DNA of 64,000 nt. Source: Desulfuromonadales bacterium (GTDB taxonomy: Bacteria > Desulfobacterota > Desulfuromonadia > Desulfuromonadales > BM103). The stretch's first letter is position 1. Each line of letters begins with the position of its first letter. Under the pieces are notes generated by a model, which was given only the letters and a program-made list of their open reading frames with translations, was not told the origin of the DNA and made no database searches. Made by a program: the position numbers and the translations under genes. This document shows positions 45,113 to 57,279 of this stretch, in pieces. The stretch lies in contig JAQYVZ010000005.1 in the NCBI GenBank assembly GCA_030145205.1, positions 62,001 to 126,000 on the forward strand, written 5' to 3'.

Positions 45113-46975
45113 GTGAGTGAGTTGATAGATAAAGACAGTACGTATGATGTGATTGTTGTTGGCGCCGGGCATGCGGGCTGTGAGGCTGCTCTGGCAGCAG
45201 CACGCATGGGGTGTCGCACCCTGTTGCTGACCATTCATTTGGATGCCGTTGCGCAGATGTCGTGTAATCCGGCCATTGGTGGGCTTGCCAAGGGGCATCT
45301 CGTGAAGGAGATTGACGCGCTGGGTGGCGAGATGGCGCGCAATATCGACGCCACCGGAATCCAGTTCCGGATTCTGAATACCAAAAAAGGCCCAGCGGTC
45401 CGTGCCTCGAGGGCACAAGCAGACCGGCACCTGTACAGCCAGCGCATGAAGCAGGTGATAGAGGCGCAGGAAAATCTAGACTTGAAGCAGGGCCAGGTAA
45501 TGTCCCTCCTGACTGAGAACGAGCAGGTGAGGGGGGTTGAGACACGCGAAGCGCGTTTCGGTGCGCAGACGGTGGTGCTGACAACGGGGACCTTCATGCG
45601 TGGATTGATCCATGTCGGTCTGGTCAATTACCCGGGCGGTCGCGCTGGTGAGCCGCCATCTGAGTCTTTGTCCGATTGTCTGCGCGAGCTTGGTTTTTCG
45701 GTCGGCCGCCTGAAAACGGGCACGCCACCACGACTGGATGCGTCCTCCATCGACTTCAGTCAGCTGGAAGCGCAGCCGGGAGACCCCTCCCCGCGGCCTT
45801 TCTCGGCTGACACGGCGGCGATCACCCAGCGCCAGTTGCCCTGCTATATCACCTATACCAATCAACGCACCCATGACATGATTCGGGGGGGGCTTGATCG
45901 CTCGCCGCTCTATTCCGGGGTGATTGAGGGGGTTGGCCCCCGTTATTGTCCTTCAATCGAAGATAAGATCGTCCGCTTTCCTGAGAAAGACCAACATCAG
46001 ATCTTTCTGGAACCTGAGGGCCTGACCAGTAATGAAATCTACCCGAACGGGTTACCAACATCGCTGCCGCTAGACGTCCAGATCGATTTTTTGCGAACAA
46101 TACCGGGGCTTGAGAACGCCCGGGTGATGCGGCCTGGCTATGCAATCGAGTATGATTATGTCGACCCGATCCAGTTGCAGCCGTCTCTGGAAACCCTGCG
46201 GATTGCCGGCCTTTACCATGCTGGCCAAATCAACGGAACCTCTGGTTATGAGGAAGCAGGAGCGCAGGGGTTGGTCGCGGGGGTCAACGCTGCCCGCCAG
46301 GTCAGGGGCGAAGAAGCGATCACGATTGGTCGAGACCAGGGATATGTCGGAGTGCTCATCGATGACCTGGTGACGCTCGGGGCTCCTGAGCCATACCGGA
46401 TGTTTACGTCGCGGGCAGAATATCGTTTATTACTTCGAGAAGGGAATGCCGATCTGCGCCTGAGTGCGCTCGGTTACGAGATCGGCCTGTTGCCGGAAGC
46501 ACGCTGGCAGCGGGTCCGCGCCAAACAGGCCGCGATTGAGGCGGGTTGGGAGCGATTGAAAGAATTGCGGGTCGGACCCTCTGATCGGCAAATTCTAGAG
46601 CGCTTGCAGGTGGGGCCATTGAAGAACGGTGCCTCGCTGGAAGATTTGTTGCGTCGACCCGAAGTGCAATTGGCAGATTTACTGTTTCTCGATAACGCTT
46701 TGGCCGGTTTGTCTTTAGATGTCCAGGAAGAGTTGGAAACGGCCGTTAAATACGCGGGCTACATCAAACGGCAAAAGGAGCAGGTCGCACGTTTTCGCAA
46801 GCTCGAAGATCAGAAAATTCCGGATACATTCGATTATGACGCAGTGACGGGTCTGTCTGCCGAAGTACGCGAAAAGCTCAAACGCAGCCGCCCGCAAACG
46901 TTAGGACAGGCTGGCCGGATCCCTGGAGTGACCCCTGCCGCGATTGCCATCCTGGCGATTATGCTGAAGCGGTGA
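45113..46975 (+). CDS. mnmG: tRNA modification enzyme MnmG (GidA)
   Basis: This 620-residue FAD enzyme partners MnmE. The FAD site [19 protein letters not shown] lies at about 14-32, followed by [22 protein letters not shown] and [11 protein letters not shown] with the rest of the family length and a helical MnmE-binding C-terminus ([23 protein letters not shown]). The start is a GTG with GGAGG five bases upstream; a TTG four codons earlier overlaps that site. Confidence 0.96.
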   Translation: MSELIDKDSTYDVIVVGAGHAGCEAALAAARMGCRTLLLTIHLDAVAQMSCNPAIGGLAKGHLVKEIDALGGEMARNIDATGIQFRILNTKKGPAVRASRAQADRHLYSQRMKQVIEAQENLDLKQGQVMSLLTENEQVRGVETREARFGAQTVVLTTGTFMRGLIHVGLVNYPGGRAGEPPSESLSDCLRELGFSVGRLKTGTPPRLDASSIDFSQLEAQPGDPSPRPFSADTAAITQRQLPCYITYTNQRTHDMIRGGLDRSPLYSGVIEGVGPRYCPSIEDKIVRFPEKDQHQIFLEPEGLTSNEIYPNGLPTSLPLDVQIDFLRTIPGLENARVMRPGYAIEYDYVDPIQLQPSLETLRIAGLYHAGQINGTSGYEEAGAQGLVAGVNAARQVRGEEAITIGRDQGYVGVLIDDLVTLGAPEPYRMFTSRAEYRLLLREGNADLRLSALGYEIGLLPEARWQRVRAKQAAIEAGWERLKELRVGPSDRQILERLQVGPLKNGASLEDLLRRPEVQLADLLFLDNALAGLSLDVQEELETAVKYAGYIKRQKEQVARFRKLEDQKIPDTFDYDAVTGLSAEVREKLKRSRPQTLGQAGRIPGVTPAAIAILAIMLKR

Positions 46976-46977
46976 TT

Positions 46978-47637
46978 ATGGCTGAAGTCGCCGAAAGTCT
47001 AAAAAAACTTCTTAAAAAACAAGGCATTGGCCTTTCCTGTCAGCAGGTGGAGCAGCTTCTCTGGTTGATTGATGAGTTGTTGCGTTGGAACCGCAGCCGC
47101 AATTTGACAGCGATTACCAGGCCCGTAGAGGTTGTTGAAAAGCACCTGATCGATTCCCTGAGTCTGTTGCCGTACCTGCCGGAGCGCGGGCGCTTGCTGG
47201 ATATCGGCTCTGGCGCCGGCTTTCCGGCGCTGCCGCTGAAAATCGTCCGTCCTGAACTCACCGTTGTCTCGGTGGATGCTGTTGCCAAGAAGATCCAGTT
47301 CCAACGCCATATCGCCCGCAAGCTCGGTTTGACCGGCTTTACCGCCGTGCATGGCCGTGTTGAAGAGTGTCAGCAGCATGATGCCTTCCGCGAGGGCTTT
47401 GACCTAGTGACCGCCCGTGCTGTCGCGCACCTGTCTCAGCTTGCCGCCCTGGCGGCCGATTATGTGCTGCCGGGTGGTGCCCTGATTGCCATGAAAGGTC
47501 CGGAAGGGGAAGAGGAGTGGCTCGCGTGTCAGGAACAGCTACAATCAGCAGGCTGGTCGCTGCAGCTGGAGGGCCTGACGCTGCCTTTATCGGGAGCGAT
47601 ACGCAGCCTCCTGATTTTATCGCGAAACTCGCCGTAA
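46978..47637 (+). CDS. rsmG: 16S rRNA (guanine-527-N7) methyltransferase RsmG
   Basis: This 219-residue enzyme uses S-adenosylmethionine. Motifs are LLRWNRSRNLTAI, HLIDSLSLLPYL, the SAM site LLDIGSGAGFPALPLKIVRP and VTARAVAHLSQLA. The ATG at 46978 lies right after the mnmG stop; a GTG at 46972 overlapping that stop is an alternative. Confidence 0.95.
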   Translation: MAEVAESLKKLLKKQGIGLSCQQVEQLLWLIDELLRWNRSRNLTAITRPVEVVEKHLIDSLSLLPYLPERGRLLDIGSGAGFPALPLKIVRPELTVVSVDAVAKKIQFQRHIARKLGLTGFTAVHGRVEECQQHDAFREGFDLVTARAVAHLSQLAALAADYVLPGGALIAMKGPEGEEEWLACQEQLQSAGWSLQLEGLTLPLSGAIRSLLILSRNSP

Positions 47638-47642
47638 AGACG

Positions 47643-47683
47643 CAACATCTTGTGGGTTGATGAGCAAGCACCTCAAGATGTTG
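47643..47683. repeat. Inverted repeat upstream of parA
   Basis: CAACATCTTG (47643-47652) and CAAGATGTTG (47674-47683) are perfect ten-base inverted arms around a 21-base loop. No T run follows. It stands at the end of rsmG, about 100 bases before parA. Confidence 0.55.
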
Positions 47684-47786
47684 AGGGTTGCCGAGGGTAG
47701 GTAAAATTTCTTTTCAGAGCCGGGTGCTTATGATAGGCTGAGCGACTTCTGGATGGGACCGATTAATAACCGAGGAGGCAGGGGGC

Positions 47787-48551
47787 ATGGCCCAGATTAT
47801 CGCCATCGCCAATCAGAAAGGCGGCGTCGGAAAAACGACGACAGCTGTGAATCTTGCAGCTTCTCTGGCTGCTGCTGAAAAACGCACCCTGCTGGTTGAC
47901 CTGGACCCTCAGGCGAATGCGACCAGTGGGGTTGGGGTGGATGCTCACGGTTTGCAGCATACGGTCTACCACGCGCTGCTTGGTACTGAATCTGCGGAAA
48001 GCGTTCGACAGGAGACGGCGTTGGACCAGTTGCACCTGTTGCCCGCCAACCCGGACCTGATCGGTGCCGAGGTGGAGCTGATTTCAGCGCTGGCCCGCGA
48101 GAGTAAGCTGAAAAGCGCCTTGAAAGAGGTGGTAGAGGATTACGATTATATTCTGATTGACTGTCCCCCGTCGTTGGGGCTGTTGACCATTAACGCCCTG
48201 ACCGCCTCTGATGCGGTGTTGATTCCTCTGCAGTGCGAATACTACGCCATGGAGGGCCTGAGTCAGTTGGTCAATACGATTCGTCTGATACAGCAGGAGC
48301 TGAACCCCGACCTGGCAATTCGCGGTATTTTGCTGACAATGTTCGATTCTCGCAACAACCTGTCGCATCAGGTCAGCGAGGAGATCCGCCAGCATTTTGC
48401 AGCGCAGGTTTTTCAAACAATTATTCCGCGCAACGTGCGCCTCTCCGAGGCGCCGAGTCATGGTCTGCCGGCCCTGCTCTACGATATTTCGTCGAGCGGT
48501 GCAGCCGCCTACCTGGCCCTGGCGCGCGAACTCATTCGTACGGAACACTGA
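47787..48551 (+). CDS. parA: Chromosome-partitioning ATPase ParA (Soj)
   Basis: This 254-residue protein has the deviant Walker A KGGVGKTTTAVNLA at residues 10-23, LLVDLDPQANATSGVG, LIDCPPSLGLLTINAL and the ParA C-terminal half. It forms the nucleoid-bound gradient that moves ParB-parS complexes. A GGAGGCAGGGGG ribosome region precedes the ATG. parB follows with one base between stop and start. Confidence 0.97.
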   Translation: MAQIIAIANQKGGVGKTTTAVNLAASLAAAEKRTLLVDLDPQANATSGVGVDAHGLQHTVYHALLGTESAESVRQETALDQLHLLPANPDLIGAEVELISALARESKLKSALKEVVEDYDYILIDCPPSLGLLTINALTASDAVLIPLQCEYYAMEGLSQLVNTIRLIQQELNPDLAIRGILLTMFDSRNNLSHQVSEEIRQHFAAQVFQTIIPRNVRLSEAPSHGLPALLYDISSSGAAAYLALARELIRTEH

Positions 48552-48552
48552 T

Positions 48553-49404
48553 ATGGCAAAACGTCCCGCGCTCGGCAAAGGCATCGGCGCCCTGCTCTCT
48601 TCAGCGACCCAGGAGGGGCGCCACAAGTATTTCCTCTGTCCAATTGAGGAGTTACGCCCGCATAAAGAGCAGCCGCGGAAGACCTTCAACGATGATAAAA
48701 TGGCCGAACTGGTTGCATCGGTTCGGGAGAAAGGGGTGATCCAGCCGCTGGTTGTACGGCAGGTCGCCGACCACTATCAGATCATTGCCGGTGAACGCCG
48801 CTGGCGGGCCGCACAGAAGGCGGGTCTGAAGGACGTTCCGGTTGTCATCCAGGATGTTTCGGAAGACTGGGCTCTTGAGATGGCGCTGATCGAAAACATC
48901 CAGCGTGAGGACCTCAACCCGATCGAAGAGGCGGACGCCTACCGCAACCTGATGAAGCGTTTTGACTTGTCACAGGACGAAGTGGCACAACGGGTCGGCA
49001 AAGACCGCTCCACGGTGACAAACGCTTTGCGTCTGCTGCGGTTGCCCGACACCATTCAGCAAGACGTCATTGAGGGTCGGTTGAGCATGGGGCATGCCCG
49101 TGCGCTGCTCTCCCTGGAGGGGGCTGGTCTGCAGGATGCTCGCGGACAGGTGATCAAAAAGCAGCTGTCAGTGCGCCAGACGGAAGCGCTGGTCAAGAAA
49201 CTTAAAGAGGGCCCAGGTCAGAAAAAGACCAAGCCGGAGATCGACCCCGGTCTGGCTGACCTGACTGCAAGGCTACAGCGCAAACTGGGCACCAAGGTGA
49301 ATCTGCAGGTGAAGGGTCGCGGCGACCGCGGCGGTAAAATCGAGATAGTCTTCCATACGGCCGAAGAACTGGAGCGGCTGCTGGAGTGGTTTGAAGGGCG
49401 TTAA
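48553..49404 (+). CDS. parB: Chromosome-partitioning protein ParB (Spo0J)
   Basis: This 283-residue CTP-dependent clamp starts with the ParA-stimulating MAKRPALGKGIGALL, has the CTP-binding motifs QPLVVR, GERRWRAAQKAG and ENIQREDLNPIEEADAY, a helix-turn-helix (LSQDEVAQRVGKDRSTVTNALRLL) for parS, and a C-terminal dimer domain. The parS site at 45068 is 3.5 kb upstream. Confidence 0.97.
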   Translation: MAKRPALGKGIGALLSSATQEGRHKYFLCPIEELRPHKEQPRKTFNDDKMAELVASVREKGVIQPLVVRQVADHYQIIAGERRWRAAQKAGLKDVPVVIQDVSEDWALEMALIENIQREDLNPIEEADAYRNLMKRFDLSQDEVAQRVGKDRSTVTNALRLLRLPDTIQQDVIEGRLSMGHARALLSLEGAGLQDARGQVIKKQLSVRQTEALVKKLKEGPGQKKTKPEIDPGLADLTARLQRKLGTKVNLQVKGRGDRGGKIEIVFHTAEELERLLEWFEGR

Positions 49405-49435
49405 CCCGTCGGTTGACCACGGAGAGACCGGAACC

Positions 49436-49846
49436 ATGTTTGGAAAAAAGGAAAAAGAGACGATGCGTAAGGAAACACCGATAGAAAAAAGTGAGATCAA
49501 GGCGTTTCTCGGCCCCGGCAGCCAATTCGAGGGGAAGCTGGTTTTCAACGAAATCGTGCGGCTTGACGGTGCTTTTCGCGGCGAGGTAACCTCGCGCGAT
49601 ACTCTGATTGTCGGAGAATCGGCGGACATTCAGGCTGATATCGAGGTGGGCACTCTAATTTTAAGCGGGAAATTCCGGGGCAACATCAAGGCGAGCGGCA
49701 GGGTTGAGCTGCGTGCGCCGGCTGATGTGGATGGTTGTATTGAGACCCCGGCCTTGTCCGTGGAAGAAGGTGTGACCTTGAATGGAACCATCACCATGAA
49801 ACGGTCCGGACAGTCTGCTGATGTTGAGCCCGGCAAGCCTGCCTGA
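49436..49846 (+). CDS. Bactofilin
   Basis: This 136-residue cytoskeletal protein has a short basic N-terminus and the bactofilin beta-helix: SQFEGKLVFNEIVRLDGAFRGEV, LIVGESADIQADIEVGTLILSG, RGNIKASGRVELRAPADVDG. Bactofilins self-assemble without nucleotides. It is 31 bases after parB in the same direction. In Myxococcus, bactofilins position ParAB and parS near the poles, so the linkage here is meaningful. Confidence 0.92.
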   Translation: MFGKKEKETMRKETPIEKSEIKAFLGPGSQFEGKLVFNEIVRLDGAFRGEVTSRDTLIVGESADIQADIEVGTLILSGKFRGNIKASGRVELRAPADVDGCIETPALSVEEGVTLNGTITMKRSGQSADVEPGKPA

Positions 49847-49905
49847 CGTCGACTTTCTGCATAGTTGGAACAAGGAAAGTCCCGGTAGAAAAACCTGAAA
49901 AATTC

Positions 49906-49934
49906 TTGACACGGGTCTGGGGGTATGTTAACAC
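49906..49934 (+). promoter_or_regulatory. Possible promoter of the atp operon
   Basis: TTGACA (49906-49911) with an extended minus-10 TGTTAACAC (49926-49934) at 17-base spacing. The minus-10 hexamer itself is weak. The 190-base gap holds no gene. Confidence 0.42.
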
Positions 49935-50036
49935 TCCCCTGCTTTGCACCCCTTGGTGTGTCGTTTGTAGGAACCCACTAATATTTTGAATACTGTATAC
50001 CGTTGCTAAAACGGTGTCAGCTCACGAGGTGAGACG

Positions 50037-50462
50037 GTGATCGAGATAAACTGGACACTGTTTCTGCAGTTCGCCAACTTCATGATTTTGATGGCAGTTC
50101 TGAATGCGCTGCTGTTCAAGCCGCTGCGCGCGGCGTTGAAGCAACGTCAGGAAACCATCGACGCGTCGCAAGCCAAGGTTGAGGACCTGGAAGAGCAGGT
50201 TCAAGCCCAGGTGGCGCGCTACGAAGCGCAACTGCAGGAAGCCAAGCAGGAGAGTGGTCAAGAGCGTGCAACGCTGCGCCAGGCCGCACAGCAGGAAGAG
50301 TCCCGCATGCTGGGTGAGGCACGTGGCGAAGCGACCGAGCGACTGCAAGGTATCAAGGACAAGATTGCCCAGGAGGCTGACGCAGCACGCCAGGCTCTGC
50401 GCGGTGAAACAGAAGCCATTGCTCGGCAGATTGCAGGCAAGGTTCTGGGTAGGGAGATCTGA
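50037..50462 (+). CDS. atpF': ATP synthase F0 subunit b'
   Basis: This 141-residue stalk protein has a short N-terminal membrane helix (FLQFANFMILMAVLNALLFKP) and a long charged coiled coil (RQETIDASQAKVEDLEEQ). It starts at a GTG after GAGGTGA. A second b-type subunit follows immediately, the b'/b arrangement seen in delta-proteobacteria and cyanobacteria. Confidence 0.9.
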   Translation: MIEINWTLFLQFANFMILMAVLNALLFKPLRAALKQRQETIDASQAKVEDLEEQVQAQVARYEAQLQEAKQESGQERATLRQAAQQEESRMLGEARGEATERLQGIKDKIAQEADAARQALRGETEAIARQIAGKVLGREI

Positions 50463-50467
50463 CAAGC

Positions 50468-51066
50468 ATGTTTGACACGACTTCACGTATTAAGACCCTG
50501 ACCCGGATCGCAGCGCTGCTCGCCCTGCTTCTGGTTCCGGTCGTGGCGATAGCTTCCGGTGGCGGCGGCGAATCTCACGTCGACAGCGGAGTCCTGATCA
50601 AGGACTTTGCTTATCGCTGTTTCAACTTTGCCCTGATGATTGGTTTACTGGTGTATTTTGTCAGAAAGCCACTTCGCAATGGTCTGCGTAGTCGCCGTGA
50701 GGAGATCGAAAAGACGCTCGCCGACGCTCAGGAGGCCAAAGAGGCCGCGGAAGCCAAGTATCGCGAATACAGCGAAAAACTGGAAAAAGCGACGGAAGAA
50801 ATTGCGGAAATCAGTGCCTCCATTCGTCGTGAAGGTGAATTGGAACGTAACAAGATCCTGGCGCATGCCAAGGAGATGGCGGCAAAGGTTGTTGAAGAGG
50901 CAGACGCTAAGGCAGCCAATGCCGTTGCCAAGGCCAAAGCGGACCTGCGCCAGGAAGCAGCGCATCTGGCTGTTGAGCTGGCGGAAGAACTGGTCAAAAA
51001 AGAATTCGCAGCAGATGACCAGCAGCGTCTGGTCAGTGAATATATGCAGAAAGTGGGAGAACTCCA

Positions 51067-51070
<4 letters not shown>
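50468..51070 (+). CDS. atpF: ATP synthase F0 subunit b
   Basis: This 200-residue stalk protein begins with a signal-like hydrophobic stretch (AALLALLLVPVVAIAS, about 13-30), then a membrane helix (CFNFALMIGLLVYFVRKPLRNGL, about 52-74) and a long coiled coil rich in alanine, glutamate and lysine. The extra N-terminal hydrophobic segment occurs in related species. Its TGA overlaps the atpH TTG start. Confidence 0.92.
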
Positions 51071-53131
<2,061 letters not shown>

Positions 53132-53158
53132 TAACGGATCACGATCAGGTAGGGACAG

Positions 53159-54031
53159 ATGGCCAGTCTGAAAGACATAAAGAAGCGGATCGGCACGGTT
53201 AAGAACACACGCCAGATCACTGCCGCCATGAAGATGGTTTCTGCCGCCAAACTGCGCAGAGCCCAGGAGGCAGTGGTGGCCGCCCGGCCGTACGCCGATA
53301 AATTGCAGGAAGTCTTGTCCAATCTGGCTCAGCGTGACAGTAGTGATGAACACGCGCTGCTGGCGGAGCGTGGCAAGGGCAAGGCGCTAGTTGTGTTGGT
53401 TACTGCTGACCGCGGTCTTTGCGGCGGCTTCAATACCAACATTTCGAAAACTGCCGAGAAATTCATTCGTGAGAATCCGGAAGGTTTCGAGAACTTCGAC
53501 CTGCTGCTGGTAGGCCGGAAGGGCAACGAGTATCTCAAGCGTCGCGCCGGCATGAACATTGTTAAGGTTCATGAGCACCTGGTCGGATCGACTCAGGTGA
53601 CCTACCCGACCGCGGCTCTACTCGGCCAGGAAGTCATCGAACTCTACCGGGGCGGCGAATATGATGCCGTGTTCCTGATTTACAACGCCTTTATCAGTGT
53701 CATGGCTCAGGACCTGACCGTGCGGCAGCTGTTGCCGATCCAGCCTGGTGAAGTCAACGAAGATGAGCAGGTTGTCGATTATATCTATGAGCCGAATGCC
53801 GGCGAGGTGCTGGAGCAGATTTTGCCGAAGAATGTGGAAGTGCAGATCTTCCGCGCTCTGCTTGAATCGGTCGCTTCGGAACATGGTGCGCGCATGACCG
53901 CCATGGACAGTGCCAGCAAGAACGCATCCGAGATGATCGACAAACTGACGCTGAAGTACAACCGTGCCCGTCAGGCTGCGATTACTACAGAACTCATGGA
54001 AATCATTTCCGGAGCTGAATCAATCAAGTAA
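53159..54031 (+). CDS. atpG: ATP synthase F1 subunit gamma
   Basis: This 290-residue rotor shaft starts with the coiled-coil segment [27 protein letters not shown], has [14 protein letters not shown], and ends [15 protein letters not shown]-type helix followed by [11 protein letters not shown]. Full family length. Confidence 0.97.
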   Translation: MASLKDIKKRIGTVKNTRQITAAMKMVSAAKLRRAQEAVVAARPYADKLQEVLSNLAQRDSSDEHALLAERGKGKALVVLVTADRGLCGGFNTNISKTAEKFIRENPEGFENFDLLLVGRKGNEYLKRRAGMNIVKVHEHLVGSTQVTYPTAALLGQEVIELYRGGEYDAVFLIYNAFISVMAQDLTVRQLLPIQPGEVNEDEQVVDYIYEPNAGEVLEQILPKNVEVQIFRALLESVASEHGARMTAMDSASKNASEMIDKLTLKYNRARQAAITTELMEIISGAESIK

Positions 54032-54045
54032 GTACGTTCAAATAG

Positions 54046-55497
<1,452 letters not shown>

Positions 55498-55529
55498 TCG
55501 GCGTGTCAGACGGTATAGAGGATTAAGGC

Positions 55530-55940
55530 ATGGCAGAAAAGATCAAACTGGAACTGGTTACGCCGTACAAGCAGGTGCTGTCCGAAGAGGTTGATGAGGT
55601 GACGGCTCCTGGTACGATCGGTGAGTTCGGGGTTCTCCCCGGACATACCTCACTGCTGACCACACTGAAAATCGGTGAACTGGTTTATAAGCAGGGCAAT
55701 CAGACGTTTCACGTTGCCGTGAACTGGGGCTATGTTGAGGTGGAAGATGACACCATGACGGTTCTGGTTGAAACTGCAGAACCGGCTGATGAGATTGATC
55801 TCGAGCGCGCCAAGGCCGCCCTCGGGCGTGCTGAAGAAGCTCTTAAGCAGCTTGACTCTGAGGACAAGCAGTTCAAGGTGATGGAGTGCGCTCTGGAGCG
55901 CGCCCTGATCCGTGTGCAGGTGGCAGGGCGTAAACACTGA
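55530..55940 (+). CDS. atpC: ATP synthase F1 subunit epsilon
   Basis: This 136-residue subunit has the N-terminal beta sandwich (KLELVTPYKQVLSEEVDEVTAPGTIGEFGVLPGHTSL) and a C-terminal helical hairpin (DLERAKAALGRAEEAL) that can inhibit the rotor. It closes the operon b'-b-delta-alpha-gamma-beta-epsilon. Subunits a and c are not in this window. Confidence 0.97.
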   Translation: MAEKIKLELVTPYKQVLSEEVDEVTAPGTIGEFGVLPGHTSLLTTLKIGELVYKQGNQTFHVAVNWGYVEVEDDTMTVLVETAEPADEIDLERAKAALGRAEEALKQLDSEDKQFKVMECALERALIRVQVAGRKH

Positions 55941-55963
55941 TCAACTGCTGCATAACAAGCTAA

Positions 55964-56001
55964 ATAAAAGGGCGGTCCGTTTACTCGGACCGCCCTTTTT
56001 G
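55964..56001. terminator. Bidirectional terminator between atpC and the cyd operon
   Basis: AAAAGGGCGGTCCG and CGGACCGCCCTTTT form a 14-base-pair hairpin around a short loop, with T runs on both strands. Confidence 0.93.
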
Positions 56002-56029
56002 TGTTTCAGGGAAATGGGAAAACTACGCC

Positions 56030-56125
56030 TTACAATAGTCCTGACTTACGTAATGCGAACTCGGCCGCCCGGCAGGAAACCAGCAGCACAGCAACCCAGC
56101 TGCCTAACAGGAGAAATGTCATCAT
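56030..56125 (-). CDS. 31-residue membrane peptide following cydB, CydX-like in position
   Basis: The frame opens 13 bases after the cydB stop, with AAAGGA seven bases before the first of two ATGs. The peptide has one hydrophobic helix (MTFLLLGSWVAVLLVSC) and a short positively charged end (RAAEFALRKSG). Small single-helix subunits (CydX, CydH, CydS) follow cydAB in other bacteria and stabilise the haems. I see no clear sequence match to CydX, so identity as an oxidase subunit is inferred from position, size and ribosome site. Confidence 0.6.
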   Translation of the reverse strand: MMTFLLLGSWVAVLLVSCRAAEFALRKSGLL

Positions 56126-56138
56126 TGCACAATCCTTT

Positions 56139-57278
56139 CTAGTAAAAATCGTGTCCCTTGTCGGCACTGATGTCGGAGGAAGACAACTTGCCCATATCCA
56201 TGGCGCGCCAAACGTAGGCGACATACGCCAGAACAAAGGGAACTGCTAAAGCGATGTAAGACATGGCAGTCAAAGTAAAGTGGCTGCTTGAAGCATTGTG
56301 AATCGTCAGGCTGCTCTGCAGGTCGAACTTTGACGGATAAAATGCGGTGTTATTGTAGCCAGCGGTAAAGAGCAGCGCCAATACAACCAGCACCGTGCCG
56401 GGGCCGGCGACCCAGATGCCACTGCGTTTCGTGGTAAAGGTGGTCAGAATAACGCCGAGCACGACCAGCACCAGTCCCACCAACAGGAAGCCGAGACCTT
56501 GTAGCGGCATGGCGAGCAGGTTATGCAGGTACTTGTAGCTCTCCATGGCGACCTGGCCGGTTGCCGGATCAACGGCGAAACCATCCATGGTCAGCAGCGA
56601 GCCGAGCACGTACAGCAGGAAAGGTAGGGAACAAATCAGGTTAACGACCGCAGCCCTCCGCAGAGAGCCTTCCAGATCCTCATGAATCAGGTTGTTGACC
56701 AGGTACATGGATCCGAGGGTGCGGGCGTGAAAAACAAGGAAGAGACCGAGCGACAGGTTGAACAGGCTGAAGGCCGCCTCGAGACCCCGTAGCGGATGTT
56801 GCCAGCTGACCAGGTTATAGTCGTTAAGCTGAAAATTGGAGCCGGTGAAGAAGGTTCCGATCGCCGCGCCGATCAGCAGCAGACCGACGCTGCCGTTGAT
56901 GAACAGAAAGACTTCATGGGTGCGTGGGCCGAGAGGGTTATTCGGCTTCTTGCGGAATTCGTAACTGACCGCTTGCAGCACAAAGGTCAGAAGGATCAGG
57001 ATCCAGACCCAGTAAGCACCGCCGAAACTGCTGGCATAAAAAAGAGGGAAAGCGGCAAACAGGGCACCACCGAACAGCACCAGAGTGGTGAACCCGAGCT
57101 CCCATTTTCGGCCCAGGGAGTTGACCATCAGCGATTTAGCCTTTTCATCCTTGGTCGTGGTGAGCAGCAGGGTTTGTCCGCCCTGCACAAAGGTCATAAA
57201 AATGAACAGCGCGCCGACCAGTGAGCAGATCAGCCACCAGAGAACCTGTAAGACGGAGTGGTCGAGTTGTCCAATCAT
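56139..57278 (-). CDS. cydB: Cytochrome bd oxidase subunit II
   Basis: This 379-residue inner-membrane protein has about nine hydrophobic helices and the CydB opening VLQVLWWLICSLVGALFIFMTF. It lacks haem ligands but supports CydA. The ATG is one base away from the cydA stop, so the two are coupled. In an anaerobe the oxidase mainly removes oxygen. Confidence 0.95.
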   Translation of the reverse strand: MIGQLDHSVLQVLWWLICSLVGALFIFMTFVQGGQTLLLTTTKDEKAKSLMVNSLGRKWELGFTTLVLFGGALFAAFPLFYASSFGGAYWVWILILLTFVLQAVSYEFRKKPNNPLGPRTHEVFLFINGSVGLLLIGAAIGTFFTGSNFQLNDYNLVSWQHPLRGLEAAFSLFNLSLGLFLVFHARTLGSMYLVNNLIHEDLEGSLRRAAVVNLICSLPFLLYVLGSLLTMDGFAVDPATGQVAMESYKYLHNLLAMPLQGLGFLLVGLVLVVLGVILTTFTTKRSGIWVAGPGTVLVVLALLFTAGYNNTAFYPSKFDLQSSLTIHNASSSHFTLTAMSYIALAVPFVLAYVAYVWRAMDMGKLSSSDISADKGHDFY

Positions 57279-57279
57279 G

